Assembly: GCA_026989135.1 (NCBI GenBank)
Contig: JALSJZ010000145.1
Location: 1-45,709, forward strand
From: Sedimenticola sp.
GTDB lineage: Bacteria; Pseudomonadota; Gammaproteobacteria; Chromatiales; Chromatiaceae
Length of the DNA: 45,709 bases
Direction: 5' to 3'
Below, one piece after another: positions 26,308-34,764 of the stretch. Made by a program: the position numbers and the translations under genes. A model generated the notes under the pieces. The model searched no databases and had not been told where the DNA came from. It was given only the letters and a program-made list of their open reading frames with translations. Numbering within the stretch: the stretch's first letter is position 1; each line of letters begins with the position of its first letter.

Positions 26308-28337
26308 CAGGTCTTCTTGGCATAGGGGCATCAGGCGTCATCTCGTACAAGAGTGCGCTGGACACCATTGGGCATAATATCTCCAATGCAAATACAGAAG
26401 GGTATAGTCGGCAGCGTGTTGACCTGGCTGCCAACCCGGCATCATACAAAGGGTATGGCTATGTGGGCAACGGTGTTCAGACAGAGAGCATCGAACGCCT
26501 CTATGACCGGTTCGTAGATGCCCAGATTCGCGGCAGCACCTCAAACCAGGCAGAGTTTGAAACCTACTACAGCTACACCTCCCAGCTGGATAACCTGCTG
26601 GCGGATGAGAGCCTCAGCCTTGACCCCTCCATCCAGAATTTTTTCAACGCAGTTCAAGAGCTTGCAGACAACCCCTCCTCCAGCATATCGCGTGAGTTTT
26701 TACTTGCGGAAAGCAGTACGCTGGTTAACCGGATGAACTACCTCAATGATCAACTGGGTGATACAAGAAGCAGACTGAACCAGGATTTAACAGTAACCGT
26801 TAATGATATCAACAACATTGCAAACGCCATTGCCGAGATCAACCAATCCATTACAACATCAACGGGCATGGCCAATGGGGTACAGCCCAACGACCTGCTG
26901 GATCAGCGTGACCAGCTATTAAGAGAACTCTCTGAGCTGACCAACGTAACCACTGTGGCGCAGAATAATGGTGCTATAAATGTCTTTATTGGCACCGGGC
27001 AGGCACTGGTTATTGATAATGAAGCGCGATCCCTGGCGGTCACCAACAGTGCAACCGATGCCAGCAGAAAAGAGATCAGCTTCATAACCGATTCAAGCTC
27101 CGTCACCATCACCCGTCAGCTAACGGGCGGAAGGGTGGGCGGCATGCTCAGTTTTCAGGATGAGGTACTGGACTCCTCTCAGAATGAGCTGGGGCGGGTA
27201 GTGGTTGGTCTGGTTGAGCAGTTCAATGCACAACACCAGCTGGGGGTAGATCTCTCCGGCAGCCTGGGCGGGACATTTTTTACCGCACCCACGCCAGATG
27301 CACTGGCCAATGCAAACAATAGCGGAACCGGCGTGGTCACCGCGGCTTTCAGCAACCAGCCATTGAGCAACTACTCAGATCTTACCGCCAGCGATTATGA
27401 GCTGCGAAGCACCGATGGCGGCGACAATTACACCCTGACCCGACTGTCCGACAACACCGTCTTCAATATCGATGTAACCGCAGCCACAACACTGGCGGCT
27501 GATGGCTTTGAAACCGTGCCGGGTGCACCTGCAACCGTAACGGTCGATGGCTTTACACTCAGCATAGCGGCAGGAGCCGCAACCGGGGATCGATTTCAGA
27601 TACAACCCACACGGGACGCAGCCGCAGAGGTGAGCCTGGCCATTACGGACGCCAGCACCATTGCAGCAGCAGGGTCATTGCGTGCCAGTGAAGCCGTTGA
27701 TGGCAATGGCATGCCAACCAATGTTGGAACCGCCGCGATCACGCAACCCGCGGTGAGCAGCACCGCAGAGCTGCCGCTTTCCGGTTCGGGGGGTGATATT
27801 ACACTCACCTTCAACCCCAATGCAGGCGGTGCCGGAACCCCAGGGTTTGATGTGGCAGGCGCACTCCCGGCCGTCCTGCTCTACAATCCAGCCACTGAGA
27901 GCGCAGGCAAAGCACTGACCTTTACTACCGACACCAAGGGCGACATGAGCTTCCGCATCTCTGGCCTCCCTGCAACAGGTGACAGCTTCATCATAACCGA
28001 CAATACAAACCCGGTAGGTGATAACCGCAACGCACTGGCATTGGCAGGCATTCAGCAATCACAAAGCATGATCAATGGCACAGCGAGCCTGCAAGAGAGC
28101 TACTCACAGATGGTAAGCGGCATTGGAACCGATAGCCGACGCGCAGAGATCAATATGCAATCCCATCAGGGGCTGCTGGATCAGGCCGTGCTCTCCAGGG
28201 ATGCCGTTTCAGGCGTCAACCTGGATGAAGAGGCGGCAGACCTGCTTCGCTATCAACAGGCCTATCAAGCGGCAGCCCAGGTAGTCTCTGTAGCCGGCAC
28301 CCTCTTTGATACCCTGCTTGCCGCAGTCAGGAGGTAG
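26304..28337 (+). CDS. flgK: Hook-filament junction protein FlgK (HAP1)
   Basis: 677 aa from a GTG at 26304 (MTGLLGIGASGVISYKSAL); no in-frame ATG with a ribosome site is available. It has the N-terminal HNISNANTEGYSRQRVDL signature and the C-terminal GVNLDEEAADLLRYQQAYQA helix. The middle is variable. It is the junction cap between hook and filament, chaperoned by FlgN. Its start overlaps a short leader ORF with a strong ribosome site. Confidence 0.94.
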   Translation: MTGLLGIGASGVISYKSALDTIGHNISNANTEGYSRQRVDLAANPASYKGYGYVGNGVQTESIERLYDRFVDAQIRGSTSNQAEFETYYSYTSQLDNLLADESLSLDPSIQNFFNAVQELADNPSSSISREFLLAESSTLVNRMNYLNDQLGDTRSRLNQDLTVTVNDINNIANAIAEINQSITTSTGMANGVQPNDLLDQRDQLLRELSELTNVTTVAQNNGAINVFIGTGQALVIDNEARSLAVTNSATDASRKEISFITDSSSVTITRQLTGGRVGGMLSFQDEVLDSSQNELGRVVVGLVEQFNAQHQLGVDLSGSLGGTFFTAPTPDALANANNSGTGVVTAAFSNQPLSNYSDLTASDYELRSTDGGDNYTLTRLSDNTVFNIDVTAATTLAADGFETVPGAPATVTVDGFTLSIAAGAATGDRFQIQPTRDAAAEVSLAITDASTIAAAGSLRASEAVDGNGMPTNVGTAAITQPAVSSTAELPLSGSGGDITLTFNPNAGGAGTPGFDVAGALPAVLLYNPATESAGKALTFTTDTKGDMSFRISGLPATGDSFIITDNTNPVGDNRNALALAGIQQSQSMINGTASLQESYSQMVSGIGTDSRRAEINMQSHQGLLDQAVLSRDAVSGVNLDEEAADLLRYQQAYQAAAQVVSVAGTLFDTLLAAVRR

Positions 28338-28339
28338 CC

Positions 28340-29806
28340 ATGCGTATCTCAAATAACCTTTTTTTTCAACGCTCTGTCAACGCCATGACAGAACAGCAGT
28401 CGCAGCTGAACCGGACAAATATCCAGCTTTCTTCCGGAAAAAAGATGCTCACAGCATCGGATGATCCAGCCAGTGCTGCAAGAATCCTTGGGCTGAACAA
28501 GGCGATTGACACGATCAACCAATATCAGAACAACATCAACCGGGCCGAAATGAGGCTTGAGCATGAAGAGACCATTGTGGGCAGCGTGGTCGACCTGCTT
28601 CAGCGTGCCAATGAGCTGGCCGTTCAGGGTAATAATGATGTCCTTACATCGACAGATAAGCAGTTTATCGGTGCAGAGGTAAACCAGCTGCTCACGGCAT
28701 TGATGGGGCTGGCCAATACCAAAGATCCCGATGGTGAGTATATTTTTTCCGGTTTTCAGACCAATACCAAACCCTTTAATCAGGTATCAGCGGGAGCCTT
28801 CTCCTATTCCGGCGATATGGGGCAGCGCAGTCTCCAGATATCAACCGGCCAGGAGATCGCCGATGGTGACAATGGTTTTGATATGTTTGTTGATGTGAAG
28901 ACAGGGCCGCATGCCTCTGTTACGGGCACCACGGCCACAAATCTTGCCGCGACCGGTTCGGGGGACATTTCAATCAACGGATTCAGCATCGACGCGCTTC
29001 CTATTGCGGCAGACGCCGATGCACGTGCCACCCAGATTGTAGAGGCAATCAATCTGATTTCAGACAAGACAAATGTCACAGCAACACTGGCAACCTCAAG
29101 CACCGTAACACTCACCTCCTCCGCTGGAGATATTACAGTCAACTCGATCGCAGGCACGGGGCTAACTACGAGCATAACCGCCGCCCCCCAGGCTGCGGTC
29201 ACCAGCAGCGCAGCAACCAGCTTTGGCGCAATTGCAGATGGTGAACTGACCATAAACAGCGTCAGCCTGGGTGCAATACCAGCAGCGGCCGATGCCGATG
29301 CACGGGCGCTGCAAATATACAATGCCGTCAACACCGTCTCTGGTATCACCAATGTAACCGCCACCATGCCGACCTCAGATACAGTTACGCTCACCTCATC
29401 CCGTGGGTGGGTTGATATTGCCGCCACCTCAACAGCAGAGACAGGGCTGACAACAGCAATCACATCGACCACAGGTACGCGCAGTATCTTTGAGACCCTC
29501 TACCAGCTGGGGGATGCGCTCAGCAATGACCAGCCAATTGATAGATATATCAATGACATACAGTCTGCAATAGAACATGTTACCACGCAGCAGACAAAGA
29601 TCGGCACACGATTGAATGCGCTGGATCAGCAGAGTGAGGCCAATGCAGGGATGAAACTCTCTTATGAGACCCGGCTCTCAACCGAACAGGATCTGGATTA
29701 CCTGGAGGCGATAGGACGCTTCAACCAGCAGATGCTCTCTCTCCAGGCGGCACAGCAGGCCTATGCAAAAATGCAGAACCTCTCGCTATTCAATTACATA
29801 CGATAA
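28340..29806 (+). CDS. flgL: Hook-filament junction protein FlgL (HAP3), enlarged by two repeats
   Basis: 488 aa, clearly longer than typical FlgL (roughly 300-420). The N-terminal (MRISNNLFFQRSVNAMTEQQ) and C-terminal (AAQQAYAKMQNLSLFNYIR) flagellin-like helices are intact. The extra length is two tandem modules of about 70 residues, starting near 208 and 301, each of the form G-(D/E)-(I/L)-(S/T)-I-N-x10-AADADARAxQI...TNVTAT...TVTLTSS. They resemble the Flagellin_IN motif that also occurs in the flagellin gene downstream. It starts 2 bp after flgK. Confidence 0.93.
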   Translation: MRISNNLFFQRSVNAMTEQQSQLNRTNIQLSSGKKMLTASDDPASAARILGLNKAIDTINQYQNNINRAEMRLEHEETIVGSVVDLLQRANELAVQGNNDVLTSTDKQFIGAEVNQLLTALMGLANTKDPDGEYIFSGFQTNTKPFNQVSAGAFSYSGDMGQRSLQISTGQEIADGDNGFDMFVDVKTGPHASVTGTTATNLAATGSGDISINGFSIDALPIAADADARATQIVEAINLISDKTNVTATLATSSTVTLTSSAGDITVNSIAGTGLTTSITAAPQAAVTSSAATSFGAIADGELTINSVSLGAIPAAADADARALQIYNAVNTVSGITNVTATMPTSDTVTLTSSRGWVDIAATSTAETGLTTAITSTTGTRSIFETLYQLGDALSNDQPIDRYINDIQSAIEHVTTQQTKIGTRLNALDQQSEANAGMKLSYETRLSTEQDLDYLEAIGRFNQQMLSLQAAQQAYAKMQNLSLFNYIR

Positions 29807-29899
29807 GCTGATCCGCCTCAAGCTGGCCGCATTGTAAAGTCCTTTTTTGGCATAATCACCCCCTCCCCTGCCCTCTCTCCACTTAGTCCAATCATTCCC

Positions 29900-29926
29900 T
29901 TAAGTTTTCTAATCAAGTGACGCTAC
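29900..29926 (+). promoter_or_regulatory. Candidate sigma28 promoter of the flagellin gene
   Basis: TTAAGTTT (7 of 8 of TAAAGTTT), 11 bp, then GACGCTAC (5 of 8 of GCCGATAA). It leaves a leader of about 108 nt before the flagellin start. Flagellin is the classic sigma28 target. Confidence 0.55.
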
Positions 29927-30041
29927 AGTAAGTGGAGGCGGTAAATACACATAATTTAATGAGTATATCCGCTAAATATCAACCTTGGCCCCTCAGCGCC
30001 CAAACAGACGCGGCAGCAAGGGGCAATAAGGAGAAATCAAG

Positions 30042-31556
30042 ATGGCAATGGTAATCAATTCCAACGTAATGTCCATGAACGCGCAACGCAATCTGGGCAA
30101 ATCCAGCAGCGCACTGGCGACCTCCATGCAACGCCTCTCATCCGGTCTGCGCATCAACAGCGCAAAGGATGATGCGGCTGGCCTGGCAATCTCCAACCGT
30201 ATGACCACCCAGATTCGAGGCCTGACCCAGGCCATCCGAAACGCCAATGATGGCATCTCAATGTCGCAGACCGCTGAAGGCGCCATGCAGGAGATCACCA
30301 ACAACCTGCAGCGTATCCGCGAGCTTGCCGTACAATCAGCCAACAGCAGTAACTCTGCCAGTGACCGCGCCGCACTGAACAACGAAGTCACCCAACTGGT
30401 GGCCGAGGTTCAACGTACCGCTACCACCACCACCTTCAACGGCGTAAACGTGCTGGATGGTTCATTTACCAATCAGACGCTGCAGGTGGGTGCGCAGTCA
30501 GGTGAAACCATCGCCTTTTCTGTGGCAAATATGCAGACATCCGCCCTGGGCGTAGGCTCTACTTCAGGCTATAGCGCGAGCGTCACCGGCACTGAAGTGC
30601 AAGCTACCGCACTGGTTGATGGCGCATTGACCATCAATGGATACAATGTCAATGCTGCCGTAGACGATGGGGTCTCTTTGGATGGCGCCTTGGCTGTAGC
30701 AACAGCAACCTCAGTAGATGGAGCCGCATCTGGTATTGCGGTAGCCAATGCCATTAACGCAGTAAGCTCAGATACCAATGTAACCGCCACTGTGAATGCC
30801 ACAACGCTTGCTGGCACCGCCATTACAGCCGCCGCCACAGCTATCGCTGCGGGTGATATAACAATCAATGGCGTGGATATTGGCGCTATCGCAGCCAGTA
30901 CAAATGCTGCTGATCGTGGAAGTGATGTGGCTGCAGCCATTAATGCAATTTCTGATCAAACCGGCGTTACAGCTACTTTTAGTACATCTACGGGTGCTGT
31001 TGCACTGACTGCAGCTGATGGCCGTAATATCACCATTGAAGCAACTGGTAATGCAGGTTCTGGGGCAGGGGTAACGGGGCTCGGTTATGGTAGTGTTTCT
31101 ACTGCTGGGGCTTCTGCCGACACCACCCGCTCAACCGTTGATCTCTCCAGTACAAATTCAGCCGGAATAACAATTGGTGGTTCTGCTGAAGCCAATGCAG
31201 GTTTGGCCACTGGCAACACAGCTGCAACCGTAACCGTTGGTGCCGGTGTCTCCTCCCTTGATATCTCTACCGCTGATGGCGCCAGTGCTGCACTGGATAT
31301 CATTGATGCCGCACTGGCTCGGGTAGATGGTGAGCGCGCCAATCTGGGTGCTATCCAGAACCGCCTTGAGTCCACCATGTCCAACCTGAGCAGTATTACC
31401 GAGAATGTATCCGCAGCCCGCTCACGAGTTCTGGACGCAGACTTTGCAGCAGAAACAGCTGCCATGACGCGCGCTCAGATTATGCAGCAGGCCGGTGTCT
31501 CCATGCTGGCTCAGGCCAATGCTGCACCACAGAACGTCTTGTCACTACTGCAGTAA
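30042..31556 (+). CDS. fliC: Flagellin
   Basis: 504 aa filament subunit. Conserved D0/D1 helices lie at the N-terminus (MAMVINSNVMSMNAQRNLGK, LSSGLRINSAKDDAAGLAIS) and C-terminus (RSRVLDADFAAETAAMTRAQ, ending VLSLLQ). The central region is Ala/Thr/Ser-rich and contains at least one clear Flagellin_IN-type repeat (DITINGVDIGAI, near residue 271) and a weaker one near 192. It is the only flagellin in the window. The many exposed Ser/Thr and the Maf/nonulosonate genes close by suggest glycosylation. AAGGAG lies 9 bp before the start. Confidence 0.96.
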   Translation: MAMVINSNVMSMNAQRNLGKSSSALATSMQRLSSGLRINSAKDDAAGLAISNRMTTQIRGLTQAIRNANDGISMSQTAEGAMQEITNNLQRIRELAVQSANSSNSASDRAALNNEVTQLVAEVQRTATTTTFNGVNVLDGSFTNQTLQVGAQSGETIAFSVANMQTSALGVGSTSGYSASVTGTEVQATALVDGALTINGYNVNAAVDDGVSLDGALAVATATSVDGAASGIAVANAINAVSSDTNVTATVNATTLAGTAITAAATAIAAGDITINGVDIGAIAASTNAADRGSDVAAAINAISDQTGVTATFSTSTGAVALTAADGRNITIEATGNAGSGAGVTGLGYGSVSTAGASADTTRSTVDLSSTNSAGITIGGSAEANAGLATGNTAATVTVGAGVSSLDISTADGASAALDIIDAALARVDGERANLGAIQNRLESTMSNLSSITENVSAARSRVLDADFAAETAAMTRAQIMQQAGVSMLAQANAAPQNVLSLLQ

Positions 31557-31570
31557 TCCACTAAGGAACC

Positions 31571-31599
31571 GTCGACCCGGAGCCAACCTCCGGGTCGAC
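31571..31599 (+). terminator. Strong stem-loop after flagellin
   Basis: A perfect 12-bp stem GTCGACCCGGAG with its complement and a 5-nt loop, 14 bp beyond the flagellin stop. No T-run follows, so it may protect the abundant fliC mRNA or attenuate rather than stop transcription into flaG. Confidence 0.65.
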
Positions 31600-31631
31600 T
31601 CTCCAGAGGAGTAAAAAATTAAGGGGTGATT

Positions 31632-32066
31632 ATGGATATTCTAAACAAAACAGGATTTCATCCAGAATCAGCCAGCCTGCGTCCTTCCGCTCTCTCCAAA
31701 CCTGAAGCTGCAGCTCCTGTGGCTCGCACTGAAAACAGCATAAACCTGGATCTATCGAGCACTCAGAAGCCGTCAACAGAAAGCAGTCGTCGCGAAGAGA
31801 TGAGCAATGCTGTACGCAGCCTGAATGAATCGGTACAAAATATACAGCGTGGTATTGAATTCAGTATTGATGAAGAGAGTGGCCGCTCTGTAGTCAAGGT
31901 GGTGGATCGCGAGACAGGTGATGTAATTCGGCAGCTGCCTTCAGAGGATGCACTGGCTGTTTCACGGCAGATCAAAGAGTTTGTTGAGTCACGCCAACAT
32001 GCTGGAGTAGACTCAAGTGGCCAGACGGACGATGCACTTGGATTTATCATGCGGGTACAGGCTTAG
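31632..32066 (+). CDS. flaG: FlaG family protein
   Basis: 144 aa from the ATG at 31632 (GGGGTGAT upstream); an in-frame GTG at 31626 is probably part of the ribosome site. The C-terminal half matches FlaG: IEFSIDEESGRSVVKVVD, ETGDVIRQLPSEDAL. FlaG proteins influence filament length. It sits between fliC and fliD, the usual Pseudomonas/Vibrio location. Confidence 0.9.
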   Translation: MDILNKTGFHPESASLRPSALSKPEAAAPVARTENSINLDLSSTQKPSTESSRREEMSNAVRSLNESVQNIQRGIEFSIDEESGRSVVKVVDRETGDVIRQLPSEDALAVSRQIKEFVESRQHAGVDSSGQTDDALGFIMRVQA

Positions 32067-32078
32067 CATTTTTTGAAA

Positions 32079-32094
32079 TGGCCTGAGAATTGCT
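32079..32094 (+). promoter_or_regulatory. Sigma54 promoter of the fliD operon
   Basis: TGGCCTGAGAATTGCT with exact GG-N10-GC spacing, 12 bp after the flaG stop and about 120 bp before fliD. Confidence 0.62.
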
Positions 32095-32213
32095 TAATGA
32101 TTTGAGCAGGGTTTCGCTGAACCGGATACCGCCCTATCCAACAGGCAGCCGGAGTTACCAATATACTGCCGCTGTATTTCATAAGTTGGCGGGTTGACAA
32201 AGAGAGATGAGAT

Positions 32214-33566
32214 ATGGCTAGCATAAGCGCAGCTGGCATCGGCTCCGGGCTGGATGTCAAAACAATCATCAGCCAGTTGATGACGCTGGAACAGCGGCCA
32301 TTGGTGGCATTGCAACAAAAGGAAGCGGGGTTTCACGCTCAGCTCAGCTCACTGGGGCAGCTGCGCAGCGCGGTCTCCTCCTACCAGTCAGCCGTTGGCG
32401 CTCTTACATCCTCCTCCGCCCTGGAAACCTACACGGCAACATCTGCCGATACGGCAAAGTTTACCGCCACAGCTGACCCTACCGCGGCAAAAGGCACCTA
32501 TGACATTCAGGTAACAAACCTCGCTGTGGCACAAAAACAGGGATCCAGCGCCTTTGCAGATTCAGACACCACCAAGATTGGCAATGTGGGCGATAAGATG
32601 ACGCTCACAATCGGCACCGACTCATTCTCTGTAGAGGTCGGTGATAAGACACTGGCTGACATTGCAGCAGCGATTAATGATGCCAGTGACAATGTTGGGG
32701 TTACAGCCAGCGTATTGCAAGAAGATGCCAGCAACTTTCGCCTTGTCCTCTCAAGTGATAAGACAGGCACCGCCAATGCCGTGACCCTGGCATTTGAGGA
32801 TGCTGCTGCGCTACCCATTGCCGACCCGTTGAGCATGGCACAGATACAGGCGGCAGATGATGCCTCCTTTGTCGTCGATGGCACCTATACAATCACCCGC
32901 AGCAGCAACACGGTTACAGACGCCATCCAGGGTGTCACCCTTAATCTGCTTGAGGTGAGCACCTCTGCCGTGCAGCTCGATGTTGTGCAGGATACCGGAG
33001 ACATTACCTCTGCGGTAAATGGTTTTGTAAACGCCTATAACACCCTGCAAAGTACGCTGACTGGACTCAACAACGGCGAACTTTCAGGGGACTCAACATT
33101 ACGCATGTTGCAAGGCCGTGTACGCTCTATTCTAAACAGCCCACCGACCGGCCTGAGCGGCGCTTACTCCAACCTCTCTGAAATTGGTGTGGCGTTTCAA
33201 AAGGATGGCACCCTCACGCTCGATAGCACCGCTCTGAGCAGCGCAATCAAAGATGACCGAAATGCTGTCGCAGACCTCTTTGCCAATGATGACCAAGGCT
33301 ATGCCTTCCGGCTGGATGCCTTGCTGGATGACATACTGGATAGTGACGGCCTGATCAGCGCCAGAGAAGATGGCATCAACAGCAGCATCAGAACTGCTCA
33401 GGATGGGATTGAACGCATGGGAACCCGGCTTGAAATTGTTGAAACCCGCCTGCGCTCCCAGTTTTCCGCACTGGATCTGCTGGTAGCCGATATGCAAACT
33501 ACGGGTAACTTTCTTACTCAGCAGCTTGATATACTGAGCAACATGCTTCCGAATAATCGCAATTAA
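32214..33566 (+). CDS. fliD: Flagellar filament cap protein FliD (HAP2)
   Basis: 450 aa. The N-terminus has the conserved GIGSGLDVKTIISQLM, the middle a Flagellin_IN-like region (about residues 120-190), and the C-terminus the coiled coil (RLEIVETRLRSQFSALDLLV). It caps the filament and folds arriving flagellin. Followed by fliS after 11 bp. Confidence 0.95.
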   Translation: MASISAAGIGSGLDVKTIISQLMTLEQRPLVALQQKEAGFHAQLSSLGQLRSAVSSYQSAVGALTSSSALETYTATSADTAKFTATADPTAAKGTYDIQVTNLAVAQKQGSSAFADSDTTKIGNVGDKMTLTIGTDSFSVEVGDKTLADIAAAINDASDNVGVTASVLQEDASNFRLVLSSDKTGTANAVTLAFEDAAALPIADPLSMAQIQAADDASFVVDGTYTITRSSNTVTDAIQGVTLNLLEVSTSAVQLDVVQDTGDITSAVNGFVNAYNTLQSTLTGLNNGELSGDSTLRMLQGRVRSILNSPPTGLSGAYSNLSEIGVAFQKDGTLTLDSTALSSAIKDDRNAVADLFANDDQGYAFRLDALLDDILDSDGLISAREDGINSSIRTAQDGIERMGTRLEIVETRLRSQFSALDLLVADMQTTGNFLTQQLDILSNMLPNNRN

Positions 33567-33577
33567 TAGAGAACATC

Positions 33578-34018
33578 ATGAACGCACTGAAAAAACGTGG
33601 CTTGCACCAATATGGGAAGATCTCAATTGGGTCAGAGGTTGAATATGCCTCCCCTCACCGATTGATCCAGATGCTGATGGAGGGGGCGCTGGAGAAAGTC
33701 GCAACCGCCAAAGGTTTTATGGATCGGGGAGAGACAGCAAAAAAGGGAGAGCATATCTCCTGGGCCATATCCATTATTGGTGGTCTGCAGAGTTCGCTGG
33801 ATCTGGATGAGGGCGGAGAGATCGCACAAAACCTGGATGACCTCTACTCCTACATTGCCAAACGCCTGGCAGAAGCCAACATGAGCAATGATATTGCCGC
33901 TTTGGATGAGGTAATGGGGTTGCTACTGGAGATCAAAGGTGCCTGGGATGTTATGCCAGAGAGCATTAAAAAAGCCCCCTCTCAAACCAAAGAAACAACC
34001 GTAGCCGTAGAGCTATGA
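33578..34018 (+). CDS. fliS: Flagellin export chaperone FliS
   Basis: 146 aa, helical. It has the FliS hallmark ASPHRLIQMLMEGALEKVATA and DLYSYIAKRL. It keeps flagellin unfolded before export. The stop is 1 bp from the next start. Confidence 0.95.
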   Translation: MNALKKRGLHQYGKISIGSEVEYASPHRLIQMLMEGALEKVATAKGFMDRGETAKKGEHISWAISIIGGLQSSLDLDEGGEIAQNLDDLYSYIAKRLAEANMSNDIAALDEVMGLLLEIKGAWDVMPESIKKAPSQTKETTVAVEL

Positions 34019-34019
34019 G

Positions 34020-34361
34020 ATGACAAGAATTGCTAAATCTGACTCATCAGTGGGAAATGAGTGTAAATTAGAGCAGCTTTTGGCTCAAACGCAACATATG
34101 CATGATCTCGCAACAGATGGAGAGTGGGAGAAGGTTTCCGCATTGGAACATAAGCGTAAAAACTTGATGAACACCTGCTTCTCTTCAGAGGCTACATTTG
34201 ATGATCCACAGATCGCTGCACACTATGTTCAGGAGATTATTGGACTAAATAAAAAGGTAATCACAATGGGGGTAGAAGCACGCGAGTCGCTTGGGAATGC
34301 TTTGGGTGATTTCCAACGTGGGCGTCAAGCTACCCAAGCCTATCAGAAAGTGGGTTCTTAA
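34020..34361 (+). CDS. fliT: FliT-like flagellar chaperone
   Basis: 113 aa, all-helical, with a DGEWEKVSALEHKRKNLM segment like that of FliT and Pseudomonas fliS-adjacent proteins. In FliT-type chaperones this fold binds FliD and can regulate FlhDC-type activators. Its position directly after fliS (1-bp gap) supports the call; sequence similarity in this family is low. Confidence 0.7.
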   Translation: MTRIAKSDSSVGNECKLEQLLAQTQHMHDLATDGEWEKVSALEHKRKNLMNTCFSSEATFDDPQIAAHYVQEIIGLNKKVITMGVEARESLGNALGDFQRGRQATQAYQKVGS

Positions 34362-34764
34362 TTGCATATTCAATTTGAAGTGCTTGTTGCAATAGCCAAT
34401 TCCAACTAAAGCCCTGCTGTCATTATAGTTCCGCACAAAAGCATAAACCCCGACAGCATTTATTCAATAAACGGCTAACTGGCCATCCAGAGTAAACCAA
34501 TCCTAAAAAAAGCACATTAACCCCAGCCAGGCAACCAAGATATTTGAAACCCCACTTCAGAGCGCCATGTTCAGAGCAAACAGGCTGCTCTACCGTAGGC
34601 TGGCTGAGTATCCCAAAGGATTTAATAGAAAGATCAGCTCTGATGAAGGAGATTCCGTTTAGATATCCCGGCTTTTGTGGTGTGGCTTTTGCATACAATG
34701 AATGCCCTGATAAGCAACAAAGTTAGTATACTTAAAATTAATCTGAACATAAGACCTTACTGCT
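34362..34764. other. 403-bp intergenic stretch between fliT and maf
   Basis: No convincing gene. Open frames here (34544-34726 on +, 34423-34698 on -) lack recognisable motifs and ribosome sites. A TGGTGTGGCTTTTGCA at 34678-34693 has sigma54 spacing (GG-N10-GC) but a poor -24 half, so it is only a weak candidate promoter for the Maf gene. Base composition turns AT-rich within this stretch. Confidence 0.5.

Noticed and set aside
28804-29472. Minus-strand ORF of 222 codons opposite flgL
   Set aside because: Low-complexity Val/Ala/Ser translation mirroring the Thr/Ala repeats of flgL.
34423-34726. Overlapping ORFs on both strands between fliT and maf
   Set aside because: No recognisable family, no ribosome site, and they share the same DNA on opposite strands; kept only as an unexplained intergenic stretch.
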